From Lanius collurio (lineage: Eukaryota > Chordata > Aves > Passeriformes > Laniidae): 64,000 bases of DNA. How positions within the stretch are numbered: position 1 is the first letter of the stretch; each line of letters starts with the position of its first letter. Under the pieces are notes generated by a model. That model was not told where the DNA came from. It saw nothing but the letters and a program-made list of their open reading frames with translations, and made no database searches. Positions 61,603 to 64,000 of the stretch are shown piece after piece. The translations under genes were made by a program, and so were the position numbers. The stretch covers positions 4,445,663 to 4,509,662 of the forward strand of contig JACBWW010000040.1 in assembly GCA_020086605.1 (NCBI GenBank), given 5' to 3'.

Positions 61603-63449
61603 GCTATAATCTGCTCTGTGGCCATGCTCTTGCTGTTTTTTTCCCTACATTTCCTCAGTTTCCCACTCAGTGGCCACTGACCTGCACTTGTGTGTGATCC
61701 CCCACATCTGACTTGAGGGCAGGAGCTGCCTCAGCCCACTCACTGCAGCTCCAGACTCTCGGCTCCCAGAGGATCATAACCCCTGAGTTGTGTCTAATCA
61801 GGCAGCATCTGAGATTAATTGTGAGGGCTTTCCTCCACCCACCCACAGAGATAAATGCAGAGGAGCCAATTTGGTAATTGCCTTGAGTCCTGGTGCGCTT
61901 CTGAGTTGTTCCTGGGCCAGGATAAGGCTGGGTGAGGGAATATTTGCAGAGACATGAATGGAGTACTCACTGTGGCCCCCAGCTCATAAAGATACCAGGG
62001 TGGCTTTAATGGGGCAGAGCTGGGGATGTCATAGGTGAAGACCATGATGCTATAAATAAGAGAATCCCCTCCCTTGGCTTTGCTTAGACTCCCTCTTTCT
62101 TTCAAACAGCTCTGGAACCTGCTGCTGAGGATTCCCACATCTCTCTTGAGCCAGAAAGAAGGGGTAGCCATTTTGACCATCTCCATTGAAGTGGCTGTAC
62201 CTCAGAAGTGATCTTGTGATGAGGACTCCGCTAATAATGCATCACCCAAAGGTGAGGTGCTCTCGTTTCTGGGTAGCCTACAACTTTGCCAGGATGGTGC
62301 AGGACAAATCCTGCTGTGTCATCCAAGATGCTGGGGTGTAAAGATGAACAAAGGATGGTACAGGAGCAGATTGGTGCTTTACTGGCTGTGGGTAGGTAGA
62401 GAAGGGAAAAGCAGCCTTGGCACCTGTTAGTGGCCATTAAAAACTCCCATGTTCTGCTAATCTGTGCTCGTAAAAAGGCCATCTGCTAATGCTCAAAGGT
62501 CATTAAGTTACCAGCCCTGTTTACTCCTCCTGCGCTGCTGGGCCAAGCCTTTCTCAGAAAAGAGGGCTTAAATGGTTATTATGGTGGCGCCTGCTCATGC
62601 TGCTGGGTGGTTAAGGGTCTGTCAGTATTTTCATTAGAAACCCAGACTTTCAGGGCTTTTTCAGCTTGGCCATTAAAGTGTTTGCTTCTCATTGCCTGGC
62701 AGTGCTTTGGAGAGGGAAGTTTTGTGTTGGATTTGTTTATGATGAAACTGCTTATTGTCTTTATGTTTTCCTTATGAGAAACAGAGGGAAAGCATAGGAA
62801 ATAGAAGCCCACTTTATGTGCAGCTCTAGGGGCTGTGCTGGATGTTGGTTTGGGGGTTACAGCAGTTTGGTCTGCTCATATAAGTGACGCTGTCCCCAAG
62901 CAGGCAGTGTTTGTGTCTGACATGGACCCAGCACTACAGGTGGCTTGGGGAAGAAGCTGAGGCCTGGACTGTGAGCTGCCTTGATTTCATGGGTTTCAGT
63001 CAAACCTTTAAGGTTACATTAACATAGTTTTCTTGTGGTTAAATGGAACTATCAAAAACTTTGATAATTCTTTTTTCCTTCTGAGACTTCCCAGTGATAA
63101 AATAAGATGTAGCTGCTCAAGTTTTTATCCTTCATTTCTGATAATGATGGTGTCTGTCTCATAAAAACCTGCCTTTTATCTTCCCCAATTAGCTGAGTTG
63201 CTGCTCCCTTGTGCTGGGAAGTTCTGAGTGCACAGTCAAAGCACCCCCTCCCCAGCTCTGTGGGGCTAAGCTGTCCACAGCACCCACCTTCCCGTCCCTG
63301 CTCATGTCAGCACCAGTTTAACCTTTTGCTTTCTGCATAGCATGAAGAAGAAACCTGGGTCAATGAATAATGAAAGCTCATTCAAAACCTGGACTCTCAG
63401 AGTTTGGTCTCTGCTGCCTTTTAAGTGGAACTTCTTTCACAGATCTATC
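61603..63449. other. Non-coding stretch, no gene seen
   Basis: Minus-strand frames at 61815-62186 and 62231-62482 have no domain. No mobile element was recognised. Confidence 0.4.
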
Positions 63450-63466
63450 TTTTTTTTTTTTTTTTT
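63450..63466. repeat. Poly(T) tract
   Basis: Seventeen consecutive T residues. Confidence 0.9.
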
Positions 63467-64000
63467 CTGGTTAATGCATTCAGGCTTTCCCGTGTGGATT
63501 TTGTGCGATGTTTCATTCAGGATTTAGGGGAATATCACACTGATTGTGTGATCCACTTGTTCTTCAGATTGTTTTTATTTCTTTTCTGACTGAGCTCTGT
63601 GGACAGGAGGATGCTATGCTGGCCACTGTGTGTAAATAAGGAATACAGACTTCCTTGGAGAGCTAAGAGTCAGGAATGGATATGAAAAAACAGGAAAGGA
63701 TGTATCTCAGGTTTTTTAAGCAGTCTTTCCAAACCATGTTGCTGAACTTAAAAATTAGAAAATAAAAAAATCCCTAAGTGTTCCTGACTCAGCAGAGATG
63801 TTTTTGCCAGAACCTTCTTCTCACCAGACAGTCCTTCTCTAATCTGTAACAACCCAACAGGTAGTCAAAATAGTCCCAAATAATTGTAACCAGGACTGCT
63901 GGCTTCTTCTGAGCTGTTGTTCTGATTAGGCACCACGGCCAAAATCTTCAGGAGGTATATGGGCAAAGTAGTCAGTATAAGAACACAAAACAAGAACAAC
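63467..64000. other. Non-coding stretch, no gene seen
   Basis: Nothing recognisable up to the window edge. Confidence 0.4.

Noticed and set aside
1..64000. CRISPR arrays, operons, prophage, rRNA or tRNA genes, endogenous retrovirus
   Set aside because: No regularly spaced repeats, no tightly packed genes, no cloverleaf outside the MIR heads, and no retroviral protein or paired LTR pattern was seen. Base composition and repeats are those of vertebrate nuclear DNA.

Overview
The window looks like vertebrate, most probably avian, nuclear DNA from a gene-poor region: either a very long intron or an intergenic desert. It has no bacterial-style gene packing and no long open frame with a recognisable protein family. 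It is moderately AT-rich with low repeat density. The one clear recent-type retroposon is the 3' end of a CR1 LINE at about 20711-20850, which ends in degenerate copies of the ATTCTRTG octamer. At least five old MIR-type tRNA-SINE fragments are present (about 975, 38018, 42875 and 46935 on +; about 57972 on -). CR1 termini of this type occur in birds, crocodilians and turtles; the sparse repeats make a bird the best guess. The species and host gene were not identified.

No complete gene is seen. The best coding candidate is a 57-nt splice-bounded exon at 47184-47240 (+), phase-preserving and open, coding for a Ser/Pro/Arg-rich stretch. Weaker splice-bounded open segments, all +, lie at 34532-34644, 42420-42593 and 60571-60754, and there is a CpG-bearing open stretch at 53355-53696. 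A textbook recursive splice site (polypyrimidine tract, CAG, then GTAAGT with no exon between) lies at 52947-52979, also on +. Together the exon and the recursive site suggest that the window is inside a long intron of a + strand gene, although neither proves it.

Region by region: 1-16 kb is ordinary non-coding DNA with a MIR, simple repeats and a (TG)n tract. At 15.95-16.09 kb is a dense CpG cluster holding a consensus RFX X-box. From 16 to 28 kb is AT-rich non-coding DNA with the CR1 end and a 40-bp direct repeat. At 28.04-28.36 kb is an unusual hairpin with about 55-bp arms that runs into an array of three roughly 87-bp units. From 30.9 to 31.1 kb is a homeodomain/POU-motif-rich element that looks like a conserved enhancer. 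Regions 34.5 kb, 37.5 kb and 40.4 kb hold further CpG-retaining, regulatory-looking or exon-like islands. From 45 to 47.3 kb are old amniote repeats, a MIR and the 57-nt exon. The recursive splice site is at 53 kb, an AT-rich block at 54.3-54.9 kb, and the rest holds old repeats and a small minisatellite.

Conservation could not be measured here, so every regulatory or exon call below is a reading of sequence signals only.
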